From positions 1 to 64,000 of the forward strand of contig JAFUSV010000131.1 of the NCBI GenBank assembly GCA_017467565.1: 64,000 nt of DNA, in the 5' to 3' direction. The position numbers were made by a program, and so were the translations under genes. The notes under the pieces were generated by a model. The model was not told the DNA's origin, ran no database searches, and saw only the letters and a list, made by a program, of their open reading frames with translations. Positions 45,726-54,172 of the stretch are shown here, in pieces. Within the stretch, counting starts at the first letter, position 1, and each line of letters begins with the position of its first letter. Origin of the DNA: Prevotella sp. (GTDB taxonomy: Bacteria > Bacteroidota > Bacteroidia > Bacteroidales > Bacteroidaceae).

Positions 45726-48653
45726 ATGAAAAGAAAACTATCTCTTTTGTTTGGCGCGGTATTGGTCGCCACGGGCTTGAATGCGCAGGGAACATGGAAT
45801 GCTCCTGCTGTGCCAGGTGCAGATTTGTCATCATTGGATGGCAACACGAACTATTATCTTTACAATGTAGGTTCTGACGCTTTTGTAACTTACGGAATGG
45901 CATGGAATACGAATGCTATTGCCAGACGTTTGAGTGCTGGTGACCAAGCAGAATCGTCTATTCATGCGATGACGGCTACAAACCCCTCTACGGGAACTGT
46001 CAGGATGCATCTGAATGACGTCACATCTGGTCGTGGCATCGGTACTAATCAAGGCAACTGTGATGTCTGGGTTGATTTCCAAAATAATTATGACTGGACT
46101 TATTCTGTTTCAGACAATGTTGCGGGGGCGTATACTCTCACCATGGGAGGCAATAAATTGGATGTCTCTTGGGCTTATGGAGGACATTTGACGACTCAAG
46201 GCGGTCAGAGTTTTTATGACTGGGCACTTATTCCAGTGACAAGTATTACAGACGGCAGCTATGCCAAATACAAAGAGCGTAAACAAATGTACGCAGTCTA
46301 TCAGGCACTTGTAGCTGCTGATGTCGTATCCTCTTATACAACAGAGCTTGAAACAGCTAATAGTGTTTATGTAAGCAGTGAAGCTACAGTTGCGGAGTTG
46401 CGCAGTGCGACTCGTACGCTTATCAATGCTGCAGCCGAGGACATAGCGTCTGCCATCAATGGAAATTCTCTTTTTGACGATGCCGACATGTGGGGTAATC
46501 AGGCAATAACCACATGGACCGCAACTGATCCATCGAATAGCACTGGTGGCGAATATGAGACATACAATGTGCATTATGACTTTAATCAGACACACGAAGT
46601 ACCTAATGGGTCATATAAGATTGTTTTTCATTCTCTGTTTCGTAATGATGGCGGTGGGACAGCTCCACGAATTATCGTAACGGACGGCGAGCTTGACGCT
46701 GGCGGAACAACGGCATCTGCAAATGTGCCTTTGTTTACTTCAATAAGTTGTGAACCGAATGTTGATAATAATAGTGGAGGTGCCATTACTGGAACGGATA
46801 AAAAGACTGGTTATTATAGCGATTGGAAACAAGTAGATGGTGTCTGGATTCCAAATGGCCGTCGTTCATCAGCCGATGCCCTGGCACATACAAATGCAGT
46901 TGCGTCAGTTGATAACTTCAAGATTACGACTGGCAAGATGAACATAAGACTTATCATAGACCAAGATAACCAATGGGTAAACTTTCAGGGCTTTGATATC
47001 ATCTTCTATGGTTCTACGACTGGTAAACTTTATCGTGATTTGATGGCTCTGTTAGCTATTAGTACTGAATATTCATCAAAAACTATGGGGGCAACTGAGG
47101 CAGCTGCCATCACTCGTGTGCTTGAGGCATATGCAAGCTATACAAAGAGTAATAGTGAGGAAGAATTGGAGGCAGCTATCGAAGATGTAACAGCTGTTAA
47201 TGCAGCTGCAGAAATCAGTATAGGTGTTTATTCTCATACAGCAACTATCACAGATAATAATGGTGACATAACCTCACTCATCAATGGCACCTTCGACAGC
47301 AATACTGATGGTTGGGAAGGCGGAGCCCACGTTACGGATTTAGCTCGTAGCTGGCGTAGTGGCAGTGACAAAAACTCGTTCTACGAGCGTAAGACTGCCG
47401 GTGCCATGACATACACCCTCACTAATATGCCTGCCGGCACATACAAGGTGGTGGCTGCCTGGCGCAGCATCGCAGGTGGCACTATGACTCCTGCCATCGC
47501 TGGAACCAGCGGAACTACAGTGACAGGTGTTGGCGACACTCAGGCAGCAAGTAGCGAAATCAACATGAATGGTGTACAGATGCCTTATAGTGCTCTTGGT
47601 GGTTTCACCACTAATGCTAATGGACACAATTGGCAGTGGATTACAGCTACTGGAACATTGGATTCAAATGGTGACTTGGTGATAAGCTTTACCACGGCAG
47701 GAACTGCCGGATGGAATGCCATCGACGATGTTCACCTCTACTGCACCGAGCTTGCTGGAACAAACTACACGAAGACCTTGCCGACTATTTCTGGCAATAC
47801 TGACCTCAGCAGTTATGCTGGCGACAATGTTGTAACATGTGACATCGTTATAAGTAATCCCAATGCCATGATGTATTCCGGCAATGGATATAATATCGTC
47901 ACAGCCGCTGGAACAAGTCTCAACAACTTCTTATATAAGAAGAGTGGAAATGGCGGTGCCTATGTTGCTGAAAACGTGGTTCTCTATGATGGTTACGAAT
48001 ATGAAGGAACTCCTACTAACACCAAAGGAATCTTTTTCAACGATGCAAGACTCTATCGTGATATTCCTGCTAATACATGGTGTACTTTAGTCGTTCCGTT
48101 CTGGCCAAAAGACACCAGATTGACCAGAATGTATCCTTCAGAATTGTCTGACGACGGTGTGTTAACTTTTAGCACGGCAACAAATTCTACATGGGGATAT
48201 AATGACAAGCCAATGCTTGTGAAATGCAGCGAAGCAACCAAATATATTACGGGCGTTCGCGGTGGCAGTGGTGCCGGAGGTGCAGGTACAGCCACAGGCG
48301 ACCTGACCTCTGGTTCAGGTGCACCTATGATTGGTGTGTATGCCAGTGGCAATGTGCCCCAATCGACTGACGAAACGAAGTACTATGTGGTGGGTTCTGA
48401 CAATAATCTCCATAAGGTGACTGGCTCAGAGGTGACGATAGCTCCCTTCCGTGCCTATATCTCACTGACAGGATCAAGCGAGGCCCGCAGCGTCATCAGT
48501 ATGGACTTTGGCGACGAGACGACGGCAGTCGAGACTATTGAGAATGGTCAGCAGGTTCAGTACAATGCTGTCTACAACCTAAATGGTCAGCGTGTCAACG
48601 AACCCAGTAGGGGCCTGTACATCGTGAATGGTAAAAAAGTATTCATCAAATAA
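45726..48653 (+). CDS. Large secreted T9SS-type surface protein
   Basis: A 975-residue exported protein with signal peptide (ending GLNAQ). It contains a lectin-like N-terminal region (NTNYYLYNVGSDAFVTYG), helical FIVAR-like segments (about 190-240 and 440-490, e.g. SEATVAELRSATRTLINAAAED), and two carbohydrate-binding-like beta-sandwich regions (about 255-430 and 515-680). It ends with a T9SS tail (VYNLNGQRVNEPSRGLYIVNGKKVFIK). No catalytic motif is evident. It is richer in A and T than the PUL genes, especially up to about 47280. It is preceded by the structured RNA and followed by the 55-residue peptide gene. Adhesion or glycan binding is inferred. Confidence 0.8.
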   Translation: MKRKLSLLFGAVLVATGLNAQGTWNAPAVPGADLSSLDGNTNYYLYNVGSDAFVTYGMAWNTNAIARRLSAGDQAESSIHAMTATNPSTGTVRMHLNDVTSGRGIGTNQGNCDVWVDFQNNYDWTYSVSDNVAGAYTLTMGGNKLDVSWAYGGHLTTQGGQSFYDWALIPVTSITDGSYAKYKERKQMYAVYQALVAADVVSSYTTELETANSVYVSSEATVAELRSATRTLINAAAEDIASAINGNSLFDDADMWGNQAITTWTATDPSNSTGGEYETYNVHYDFNQTHEVPNGSYKIVFHSLFRNDGGGTAPRIIVTDGELDAGGTTASANVPLFTSISCEPNVDNNSGGAITGTDKKTGYYSDWKQVDGVWIPNGRRSSADALAHTNAVASVDNFKITTGKMNIRLIIDQDNQWVNFQGFDIIFYGSTTGKLYRDLMALLAISTEYSSKTMGATEAAAITRVLEAYASYTKSNSEEELEAAIEDVTAVNAAAEISIGVYSHTATITDNNGDITSLINGTFDSNTDGWEGGAHVTDLARSWRSGSDKNSFYERKTAGAMTYTLTNMPAGTYKVVAAWRSIAGGTMTPAIAGTSGTTVTGVGDTQAASSEINMNGVQMPYSALGGFTTNANGHNWQWITATGTLDSNGDLVISFTTAGTAGWNAIDDVHLYCTELAGTNYTKTLPTISGNTDLSSYAGDNVVTCDIVISNPNAMMYSGNGYNIVTAAGTSLNNFLYKKSGNGGAYVAENVVLYDGYEYEGTPTNTKGIFFNDARLYRDIPANTWCTLVVPFWPKDTRLTRMYPSELSDDGVLTFSTATNSTWGYNDKPMLVKCSEATKYITGVRGGSGAGGAGTATGDLTSGSGAPMIGVYASGNVPQSTDETKYYVVGSDNNLHKVTGSEVTIAPFRAYISLTGSSEARSVISMDFGDETTAVETIENGQQVQYNAVYNLNGQRVNEPSRGLYIVNGKKVFIK

Positions 48654-48659
48654 AATAAT

Positions 48660-48665
48660 AGGAGG
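48660..48665 (+). promoter_or_regulatory. Strong Shine-Dalgarno site for the small peptide gene
   Basis: AGGAGG followed by AAAC lies 9 nt before the ATG at 48675. Such a site is uncommon in Bacteroidetes and is repeated, with the same spacing, before the SusF-type gene at 61615. Confidence 0.7.
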
Positions 48666-48674
48666 AAACATGTT

Positions 48675-48842
48675 ATGAAAAAGAGATATCAGAGACCTAC
48701 CGCAGAGGTTATGAAAATAGAAACGACCTGCATCATTGCCACCAGTCTGACAGATACGGCAGGTGCCGACGGTTTGGGCAAAGGTGATGGCTGGACGCAA
48801 GGCGCAGCCAATTCACGCGATGATGACTTCTGGGACGAATAG
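48675..48842 (+). CDS. 55-residue peptide of unknown function
   Basis: The frame reads MKKRYQRPTAEVMKIE, then TTCIIATSLTDTAG, then a Gly/Asp-rich part ending SRDDDFWDE. It has no classical signal peptide. The plan (basic start with Y..P, a short hydrophobic I-A-T-S-L patch, then a Gly-rich acidic tail with a terminal W) is one I have seen in small unannotated Prevotella and Bacteroides peptides next to surface-protein genes. It starts 21 bp after the 975-residue gene, has a strong ribosome site, and ends before two GTGA-loop hairpins. Export, processing or a structural role are all open. Confidence 0.7.
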   Translation: MKKRYQRPTAEVMKIETTCIIATSLTDTAGADGLGKGDGWTQGAANSRDDDFWDE

Positions 48843-48970
48843 TTCCAAGAAACTTGCATATATGGCGGTACGGCTTTCTCCGTGAGGACATGGGGCGTAT
48901 GGCCTTTGCTGCTCCGTCAAGAGAACGGAACAAGATATTAATAAATTAGTTAAATTAACATTAAAATGAT

Positions 48971-49011
48971 GGTGGCGACTTATCCGTGAGGACGAGGCGC
49001 CGCCTTTTTTT
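48971..49011 (+). terminator. Intrinsic terminator of the surface-protein operon
   Basis: GGTGGCG (48971-48977) pairs with CGCCGCC (48998-49004) with one G-T pair; an inner TCC-GTGA-GGA hairpin stacks on it, and seven T follow. A similar TCC-GTGA-GGA hairpin without a T-run lies at about 48880-48889. Confidence 0.8.
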
Positions 49012-49105
49012 GCATCTGTCATATCTTTCGATTACCTGTTCCTCAAAATAAGACATGGAGGCTGCATAATTTAAGTTGACTGATAAAATGGGGAAATGAG
49101 AAAAA

Positions 49106-49400
49106 AGTGTCACTTTTGCGCTTAACATGCTGGCACATAGACGATTAGTATAGGTGACGCTTTTTCAGAAAGTGTCACTAAGTGTCACTCTGGTAAAACA
49201 AGTTGTTTTACCTTGGAAAAGCACTTCTTCTCTTAGCTGTAAAACGCGGATTCACATGTAAAACAAGTTGTTTTACTTTCTGGAGTACATACTTAGTACA
49301 CGTTTCTGACTAAAAAAGTGATGAAAAGTGACACTTTAAAAAGAAGTGTCACCTGTCTCAAACCCTTTGTGTATGGGCGTTTCAGACGAAAAGTGACACT
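49106..49400. repeat. Iteron-like AGTGTCAC block with palindromes
   Basis: Six perfect AGTGTCAC/GTGACACT octamers occur at 49106, 49171, 49181, 49328, 49345 and 49393, in both orientations. The pair at 49328-49352 makes a 9-bp hairpin. Two palindromes built on GTAAAACAA-G-TTGTTTTAC lie at 49192-49212 (10-bp arms) and 49258-49276 (9-bp arms). No coding region is credible between 49012 and 49618. Confidence 0.85.
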
Positions 49401-49482
49401 TCTGCGTTTTTTTATGATTTTATTTGATTGTAGTGTTGTAATAAAAATCTACCATACAACAGTATTTTAGGGTAAGACATTG

Positions 49483-49585
49483 AAGGGTGGAGGGTGGAGG
49501 GTGAAGTGAGAATAGAATTGAAGCACCAATAGTGCATTCAGAACTGACCTCACTCCTCACTTCACACTCCACACTTCACACTTCA
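49483..49585. repeat. Low-complexity GGGTGGA / TTCACAC repeats
   Basis: GGGTGGAGGGTGGAGGGTGAAGTGAG on one side and CTCACTTCACACTCCACACTTCACAC-like DNA on the other form an imperfect inverted repeat containing a perfect 10-bp pair, GTGAAGTGAG/CTCACTTCAC. It lies just past the stop codon of the GH43 gene on the minus strand. Confidence 0.6.
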
Positions 49586-49618
49586 CGAAAAAGGGGGGGC
49601 TGCTTCAGTTTCTACAAT

Positions 49619-50869
49619 TCAAAAAGAAACTTTCGCGCTGTGACTGCCCGACTTGCCCGACACGCGGATGATGTACATGCCGTGCGTGGCAATGCCGAAG
49701 TCGACGATGACGGTGTGGCGACCGAAACCCTGCTGCAGGGCGACGCCACCAGCGGTGAGCAGCTGCCAGCTGAACGACTCGCCCTCGGGACCCTCTATGC
49801 GGTACATGCCGGGGGTCTGGGTGGGCATGACGAGATAGCTGTCATCGGCCGTGGCGTTCACGTCGGTGATGCCAGCCTCGGCACCAAACAGCGGGGCTGC
49901 AGCCTCGGTGGAGGGGCGCATGCCCTGAATGGTGGGCCATCCGCCTGTGCCCCAGTTGATGCGGTCAAGATAAGTGACGCGACCAGCATCGATATTGTCG
50001 GCCTGGAATCCGTGGTAGAGCACCCAGGTCTGGCCGGCATCGTCCTCTACAAACTCTGAGCAGTGGCCGGGGCCGTAGACGGCTCCGCTCTTGTTGAGCA
50101 GCGGCGAGAAGTTGTCGCCGACGGCCGTGCGTCCGTTGCGGTCGACGTAGGGTCCGAAGAGGTTGCGCGAACGGGTCATCACCAGTCGGTAGGTGCTGTT
50201 AGCCCCCTCGCAGCACGAGCCAGCGGAACCTATGAGATAGTACCAGCCGTCGTGCTTGACAATCATGGTGGCCTCGATGAGTCCACCCGCTATCTTCGTC
50301 GGCGTAGCACCCTCCTTGAGCGAGAGCCCGTCGTCGCTGAGCTCTATGCCGTAGATGTCGTGGAAGGAGCCGAAGAAAAGGTACTTCTTGCCGTCGTCCT
50401 CGATGAAGAAGGGGTCGATGCAGTTCTCTATGCTTATCTCGCTGCTGAGGAACAGCTTGTGGGCATTCTTGAAGCTGCCGTTGGGACGGTCGCTGACGGC
50501 TACGCCGATGCCGTTCTCCCAGGTCTTGCCCCACTCGGACTTAGAGTAGTAGAGCACGTAGTGGCCGTCGAAGTAGTTGATGTCGGGGGCCCAGATAGCG
50601 CCGTTGGGTACCATGTCCATGGGACGGGTGGCATCGGTGAAGGCCGTGCCGGCATAGCGCCAGGTGACGAGGTCCTTGGAGCGGTAGATGGGCACGTTGT
50701 GGGTGTCCTCGGTGGCATAGAGGTAGAAGTAGCCGTCCTTGGCCTTGATAACCGTGGGGTCGGGCAGCGAGCGGTTAATAACAGGATTACTGTACGTCGT
50801 CTGAGCGACGACGTTAGATGTAAAAATGTAAAAATGTAAAAATGCAAAAATGGTCAGTATTCTCTTCAT
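49619..50869 (-). CDS. GH43 arabinanase-like enzyme, T9SS tail
   Basis: A 416-residue secreted GH43 enzyme with a complete catalytic triad: base D37 (SLPDPTVI), second Asp D152 (NCIDPFFIEDDG) and acid E199 (GGLIEATMIVKHD). The block AIWAPDINYFDGHYVLYYS and the YGPGHCSEFVEDDAGQTWVLYHG stretch favour an endo-1,5-alpha-arabinanase or arabinofuranosidase type. The C-terminal 80 residues form a T9SS sorting-type domain. The start is ATG 50869; a longer frame to 50959 would translate the 9-bp repeat. It ends the minus-strand operon of PUL C. Confidence 0.88.
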   Translation of the reverse strand: MKRILTIFAFLHFYIFTSNVVAQTTYSNPVINRSLPDPTVIKAKDGYFYLYATEDTHNVPIYRSKDLVTWRYAGTAFTDATRPMDMVPNGAIWAPDINYFDGHYVLYYSKSEWGKTWENGIGVAVSDRPNGSFKNAHKLFLSSEISIENCIDPFFIEDDGKKYLFFGSFHDIYGIELSDDGLSLKEGATPTKIAGGLIEATMIVKHDGWYYLIGSAGSCCEGANSTYRLVMTRSRNLFGPYVDRNGRTAVGDNFSPLLNKSGAVYGPGHCSEFVEDDAGQTWVLYHGFQADNIDAGRVTYLDRINWGTGGWPTIQGMRPSTEAAAPLFGAEAGITDVNATADDSYLVMPTQTPGMYRIEGPEGESFSWQLLTAGGVALQQGFGRHTVIVDFGIATHGMYIIRVSGKSGSHSAKVSF

Positions 50870-50963
50870 GGGGCAAATAGGGCTTATGGGGCAAATAGGG
50901 CCAATGGGACTAATGGGGCTCATGGGGCAAATAGGGCTAATACGCCCTATAAGCCCCATGAGC
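50870..50963. repeat. 9-bp microsatellite (CATAAGCCC family)
   Basis: Read on the minus strand, units such as CATGAGCCC, CATTAGTCC, CATTGGCCC and TATTTGCCC repeat at 9 bp right up to the GH43 start codon. Confidence 0.85.
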
Positions 50964-50976
50964 TATTATACGAGTA

Positions 50977-52137
50977 TTACTCAAATTCCAAGTGCAGGTC
51001 GTCGGCCAGCAGGTAGAGCTTGATGGTGTGCACACCCTTGGCCGATTCGGGCACCAGCCACTTGTTGTCGTCGCCGCCCTGATTGCGCGGACCGTCGACG
51101 GCTGTGTTCTGAGTAGGATCGGTGTTGTTGGCGGGTGCAAAGAAGAACTTGCCGCCGTAGTCGGTCTCCAGTCCTATCTTGAAGGTGCCCTCGGTGCCGT
51201 CGTGCGGTGGGAAGAACTCGCCCGTCCAGGCATAGACCCAAGGCTCGCGCAGGCCGCCTACCATCTGGAACATGCCCTGCGAGTTGTTGGGATTCCAACC
51301 TACGGAGCAGCCGTCGCCTACTATCCACATGTGTCCGGGCATGGGCAGCTGCACTATCTGTACCAGACGGCAGTCGTTGTACTCCGTGTTGGTATCGACG
51401 ATGACGGTGTATTCGCCCAGCACGTCGGTCGTGAACTCGGTGTATTCGCCCTCGGTGACGTACTCCATCTTCTGGCCGTCGCCCGAGCTGAGCATACCGT
51501 AGACAGGATAAGGCTCATCGGGGTTGGAGGTGAAGTGGAAGGTGCAGGGTGCCACGTTGAACGTCACCTCGTAGATACCCGTACCCAGCTGGCGCTGTTC
51601 CAGCGTCTCGGTGAACACGTTGCCACCCTCGTCGGTCATCACCATGTAGAGGTACTGAGGATACTTCTCGTAGCCGGTCATCGTAAACTCGACGGTAGAA
51701 ACCTCAGGCTTGACGTAGCGCGTCTCGTTGCTGACGACGCTGAGCACTTGGGCTGTGACCTTGATAGCCTCGCCAGGCAGTGCCCAGCGGGCCATCATCG
51801 AGTTGAGCTGGTCGTGGGTCAGCTGCAGCTGTGTCTCCTCGGTCTCGATGTAATCGCTCTTCAGGTCCTTGGTAGCCGAGGGGTAGAGGCATACCTTGTA
51901 GGTCACCTTGTCGTCGGCCGAGATGGGGCTGGTGGCCTTGTCCCAGGTCAGGGTGACGGCCACATCGTTGGCTATACCCTTGTTCAGGATGATAGACTCT
52001 ACAGAGCTCTTGACGTGCATCTCATCGGGATAGGACGGCAGTTCGAAGTACTCGGGGTCTTTATTGCAGGAGGTCAGGGCCGCAGCCACGGCACACACCA
52101 TGAGTCCTGCACGCAGAATATGATTGAATGTTTTCAT
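50977..52137 (-). CDS. SusE/SusF-family outer-membrane lipoprotein
   Basis: A 386-residue lipoprotein (lipobox ALTSC, C24). The N-terminal SusE-type domain (IILNKGIANDVAVTLTWDKAT) is followed by a beta-rich region. The C-terminal domain has the SusE/SusF starch-binding look (MWIVGDGCSVGWNPNNSQGM, FKIGLETDYGGKFFFAP). It binds glycan at the cell surface and is not catalytic. It follows susD after 25 bp. The SusE type points to an alpha-glucan-like substrate, while the next gene looks like an arabinanase. Confidence 0.85.
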   Translation of the reverse strand: MKTFNHILRAGLMVCAVAAALTSCNKDPEYFELPSYPDEMHVKSSVESIILNKGIANDVAVTLTWDKATSPISADDKVTYKVCLYPSATKDLKSDYIETEETQLQLTHDQLNSMMARWALPGEAIKVTAQVLSVVSNETRYVKPEVSTVEFTMTGYEKYPQYLYMVMTDEGGNVFTETLEQRQLGTGIYEVTFNVAPCTFHFTSNPDEPYPVYGMLSSGDGQKMEYVTEGEYTEFTTDVLGEYTVIVDTNTEYNDCRLVQIVQLPMPGHMWIVGDGCSVGWNPNNSQGMFQMVGGLREPWVYAWTGEFFPPHDGTEGTFKIGLETDYGGKFFFAPANNTDPTQNTAVDGPRNQGGDDNKWLVPESAKGVHTIKLYLLADDLHLEFE

Positions 52138-52162
52138 AACGCTGTATTGTTTTTTTTGATGG

Positions 52163-54130
52163 TTACTCTTCTGTCGGTGTCTCCTCTTCCTCTATGACGG
52201 CACCCTTCTTGGGATCGGGCCAGAACGGGGCTTCGTTCAGGTTGGGGTTCTTCTCGTACTCGTCGATGTAGATAGGCATCCAGTAGTACTGGCGCTTCCA
52301 GATGCGGGTGTCAAAGACGGTGCGCTTGTAGAAGTCGGCAGCGGTCGTGGCCTGGAAATTCATGCCGTAGCAGTCGCCACACATCTCGGGCAGACTCTCG
52401 GCCTGCATCCAGCGGCGTATGTCGTACCAGCGGTTATTCTCGCAGCACAGCTCCACACGGCGCTCGGCACGTACCACGCGGCGCACTTCGGCCTGTGTGT
52501 TGTCAATATGGATGTAGTCGGGATCGTCGACAGCCACATCGTCGAAGGTGTACTGGCGCACACCGGCACGTTCGCGGATGCGGTTCAGGTAGATGAGAGC
52601 CTGGTCGCGCGACGATGCGTTGTCATAGGCCTCGTTGACAGCCTCGGCATAGTCCAGATAGGTGAAGGCCAGACGGTAGGTGAAGCCCTGACGGTCGGTG
52701 ATGGCACCTGTCAGATAGTTGTCGAGCACGTTCAGACCCTTGCGCACCAGGTAGCCGTTCTGGGGAGCATCGTGGGGTGACGATGACTGCACGTTGTCAC
52801 GGTGGTTCTTCAGGAAGTCGTACTTACGGTTGCCCACAGCCAGCCATGAACCGTTGAACGACACGGCATTGTAGAAGCGAGGCTCGCGGTTGCAGTACAT
52901 GTTGAAGACGCCCTTGGCCGTGATTTCGCCGGGGTTGCCCGTACCGTATGGCCACACGGTCTCGTCAGCGCGGTTGTCGATGACGGTGGACATGCCCTCC
53001 TCAGAGTAGCCCGAGTTGGGATCGCTGATAGGCAGACCGTTGCGGGTGAAGAAGGCATCGACCAGTCCCTGGTAGACGCCCAGGCCGTTGCCACCGCCAT
53101 ACTCGCGTACGGAAGCTGTACGCAGGAAGGTGTCACGATAGCTGTTGCCCTTGGTCACGGGGAAGGTAATCTCGTGGTTACCCTCGCTCCACTTCTTGAT
53201 GTGCACGTTGTAGGTAGACATGAAGGGGTCGATGTCGCCATTGGGACCTAACTCGGTGTAGAGGGCGTAGCCGGCACTTTCGGCCTCGTCAATGACGAGC
53301 TTGCAGGCCTCGGCAGCCTTGATCCACTTGTTGTGGTCGTAGGTGGGGTTGAAGATCTGCTCGCCCTGGTTGTTCACATAGTCGGTGTACCAGGGGTTGC
53401 CGTTCACCAGCGGACTGGCGGCAAAGAGCAGCATGCGCGAACGTACGGTCAGTGCCATGATACGGTTGACGCGGCCATACTTCGAGGGGTCGTCGTAGAC
53501 GGCGGGCAGAGCCATGGCGGCGTCGTACATCTGCTTGTCGCAGTAGTTGACCACGTCGTCGAACTTCGACTGACCTACCATCAGCTCTGAGAGCGTGAAG
53601 TCGGTAGGAGCGATATAGTCGGGCTTGAAGGGGATGCCGCCGTAGTTCTCGGCCAGCTGCCACCAGGCATAGGCTGTGAGGAACTTCACCTCGTTCTTCA
53701 TGTTGTCGATTTCTGCCTGAGGCAGGTCGTGGTCGGGCATGGCCTTCACCATATTATTAAATATGTAGCCGTGACGGATGTAGCGCGGCATCATGTGCCA
53801 CAGGTTACCACCCCAGGTAGAGTTGATGGTCCACTGGCCGTGTATCTTGGGGATGACACCGCCCCAGTCCCACTGCTGCCAACGCACGGAAGCCGTGATA
53901 TCGTCGGCAAACACCTCGTAGCCGTCGGCCGTCAGTGCCCACTTGTCGGGATTGTGGATGATGTTATAGACGTAGCTGAGCCACGAGTAGACCTTATCAC
54001 GGTTCTCGAACACCATCTCGGTAGTCAGCTCGGTATCGGGCTCCTTGTCCAGATAGTCGGAACAAGAGGTCGTGAGCGACGCAGCCATGAGTCCGGCTGC
54101 CATATATGTTGCAAATTTAATTGTTTTCAT
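52163..54130 (-). CDS. SusD-family lipoprotein (PUL C)
   Basis: A 655-residue RagB/SusD lipoprotein (lipobox LTTSC, C23). Family blocks are FLTAYAWWQLAENYGGIPF and the C-terminal RRVVRAERRVELCCENNRWYDIRRWMQAE. The start is ATG 54130 rather than a TTG at 54139. It pairs with the SusC gene 42 bp upstream. Confidence 0.95.
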   Translation of the reverse strand: MKTIKFATYMAAGLMAASLTTSCSDYLDKEPDTELTTEMVFENRDKVYSWLSYVYNIIHNPDKWALTADGYEVFADDITASVRWQQWDWGGVIPKIHGQWTINSTWGGNLWHMMPRYIRHGYIFNNMVKAMPDHDLPQAEIDNMKNEVKFLTAYAWWQLAENYGGIPFKPDYIAPTDFTLSELMVGQSKFDDVVNYCDKQMYDAAMALPAVYDDPSKYGRVNRIMALTVRSRMLLFAASPLVNGNPWYTDYVNNQGEQIFNPTYDHNKWIKAAEACKLVIDEAESAGYALYTELGPNGDIDPFMSTYNVHIKKWSEGNHEITFPVTKGNSYRDTFLRTASVREYGGGNGLGVYQGLVDAFFTRNGLPISDPNSGYSEEGMSTVIDNRADETVWPYGTGNPGEITAKGVFNMYCNREPRFYNAVSFNGSWLAVGNRKYDFLKNHRDNVQSSSPHDAPQNGYLVRKGLNVLDNYLTGAITDRQGFTYRLAFTYLDYAEAVNEAYDNASSRDQALIYLNRIRERAGVRQYTFDDVAVDDPDYIHIDNTQAEVRRVVRAERRVELCCENNRWYDIRRWMQAESLPEMCGDCYGMNFQATTAADFYKRTVFDTRIWKRQYYWMPIYIDEYEKNPNLNEAPFWPDPKKGAVIEEEETPTEE

Positions 54131-54172
54131 AATCTTCAATTATCAATTATCAATTACCAATTATCAATTAAC
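54131..54172. repeat. ATCAATT-type leader repeat
   Basis: Repeats of AATTATCAATT and AATTACC fill the gap between the susC stop codon and the susD start codon, as at 5235-5268 and 7467-7499. Confidence 0.7.

Noticed and set aside
48978..49000. Hammerhead ribozyme stem II (TCC-GTGA-GGAC-GA)
   Set aside because: The CTGANGA core and the GAAA segment are missing; the hairpin is part of a terminator with a GNRA loop.
50870..50959. N-terminal extension of the GH43 protein (ISPICPM repeats)
   Set aside because: It is translation of the 9-bp repeat; the signal peptide starts at 50869.
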